The translations under genes and the position numbers were made by a program. A model generated the notes under the pieces. The model saw only the letters and a list, made by a program, of their open reading frames with translations. It was not told the origin of the DNA and made no database searches. From the NCBI GenBank assembly GCA_002077045.2, contig KZ111162.1, forward strand, positions 132,604-196,603: a stretch of DNA of 64,000 nt. Reading direction: 5' to 3'. Below are positions 63,818 through 64,000 of the stretch, one piece after another (the first letter of the stretch is position 1; each line of letters starts with the position of its first letter). This stretch comes from Rachicladosporium sp. CCFEE 5018 (taxonomy: Eukaryota > Ascomycota > Dothideomycetes > Cladosporiales > Cladosporiaceae).

Positions 63818-64000
63818 AGGGGAAAATTGTACGATTTGCACGCACGAGTGTATCATAGACATGTACATTATTGCATACAGCTCCTACGTATCATCTCCTC
63901 CGACTGTTGTCCAATGTTTGACGCATTTCCCGAGCTCCGCTCCTTCACGAGGTCACCACCGACATATTTTGTCTGAATGCCTGAGGCTCACAATAAATCA
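63818..64000. other. 3' flank of MIA40, window end
   Basis: 183 bp, AT-richer than the coding region, with no feature recognised. Confidence 0.4.

Overview
The window is nuclear DNA of a filamentous-type ascomycete. Genes are dense, have zero to three short introns (about 50-200 bp, GT..AG), and encode typical fungal proteins. The most striking property is that almost every gene occurs twice, in the same order and orientation, with coding copies differing by a few percent and most spacers differing much more. A Dothideomycete black yeast with a hybrid or duplicated genome, such as Hortaea werneckii, would fit well. That species name is an inference from the duplication pattern and was not tested.

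Layout. Three runs of exactly 100 N divide the window into four contigs: C1 (1-1679), C2 (1780-26491), C3 (26592-55027) and C4 (55128-64000). C2 carries, left to right: a cupin protein (-), peroxisomal thiolase POT1 (+), an F-box-like protein (-), a dual-specificity-type phosphatase (+), four tandem Arg-rich paralogs (+), a SulP/STAS transporter (+), END3 (+), IDH2 (-), EMW1/TTC27 (+), SSH4 (+) and the 3' part of cullin-1 (-). C3 repeats this series without the F-box gene, has the whole cullin-1, and continues into a decayed gene and KAP104 (5' end missing). C4 starts inside cullin-1 and continues through its own decayed gene, complete KAP104, thiamine pyrophosphokinase and MIA40. C1 ends inside a cupin gene.

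Reading the contig ends closely, C1's last 371 bp are identical to the start of C3 and differ from C2. The cullin pieces at the end of C2 and the start of C4 fit together with exactly 78 bp missing, judged against the intact C3 gene. The simplest reading is that two homeologous chromosomes have been interleaved in one scaffold: copy B = C1+C3 and copy A = C2+C4. On this reading the apparent 25-kb tandem duplication is a scaffolding artefact over a real genome-wide duplication.

Most genes are housekeeping: peroxisomal beta-oxidation, TCA cycle, endocytosis (END3, SSH4), SCF ubiquitin ligase, nuclear import, thiamine diphosphate synthesis and mitochondrial disulfide relay. The part I cannot assign to anything known is the four-gene array (7827-11985 and 31160-35423). 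These are small, probably disordered, Arg/Tyr-rich and nearly Lys/Cys-free proteins with fixed N- and C-terminal blocks. All eight genes carry the same two-part upstream element, TTCCGG-N13/14-CTTTGT, 83-122 bp before the ATG (one base changed in one gene). This array is the best candidate for an undescribed system here.
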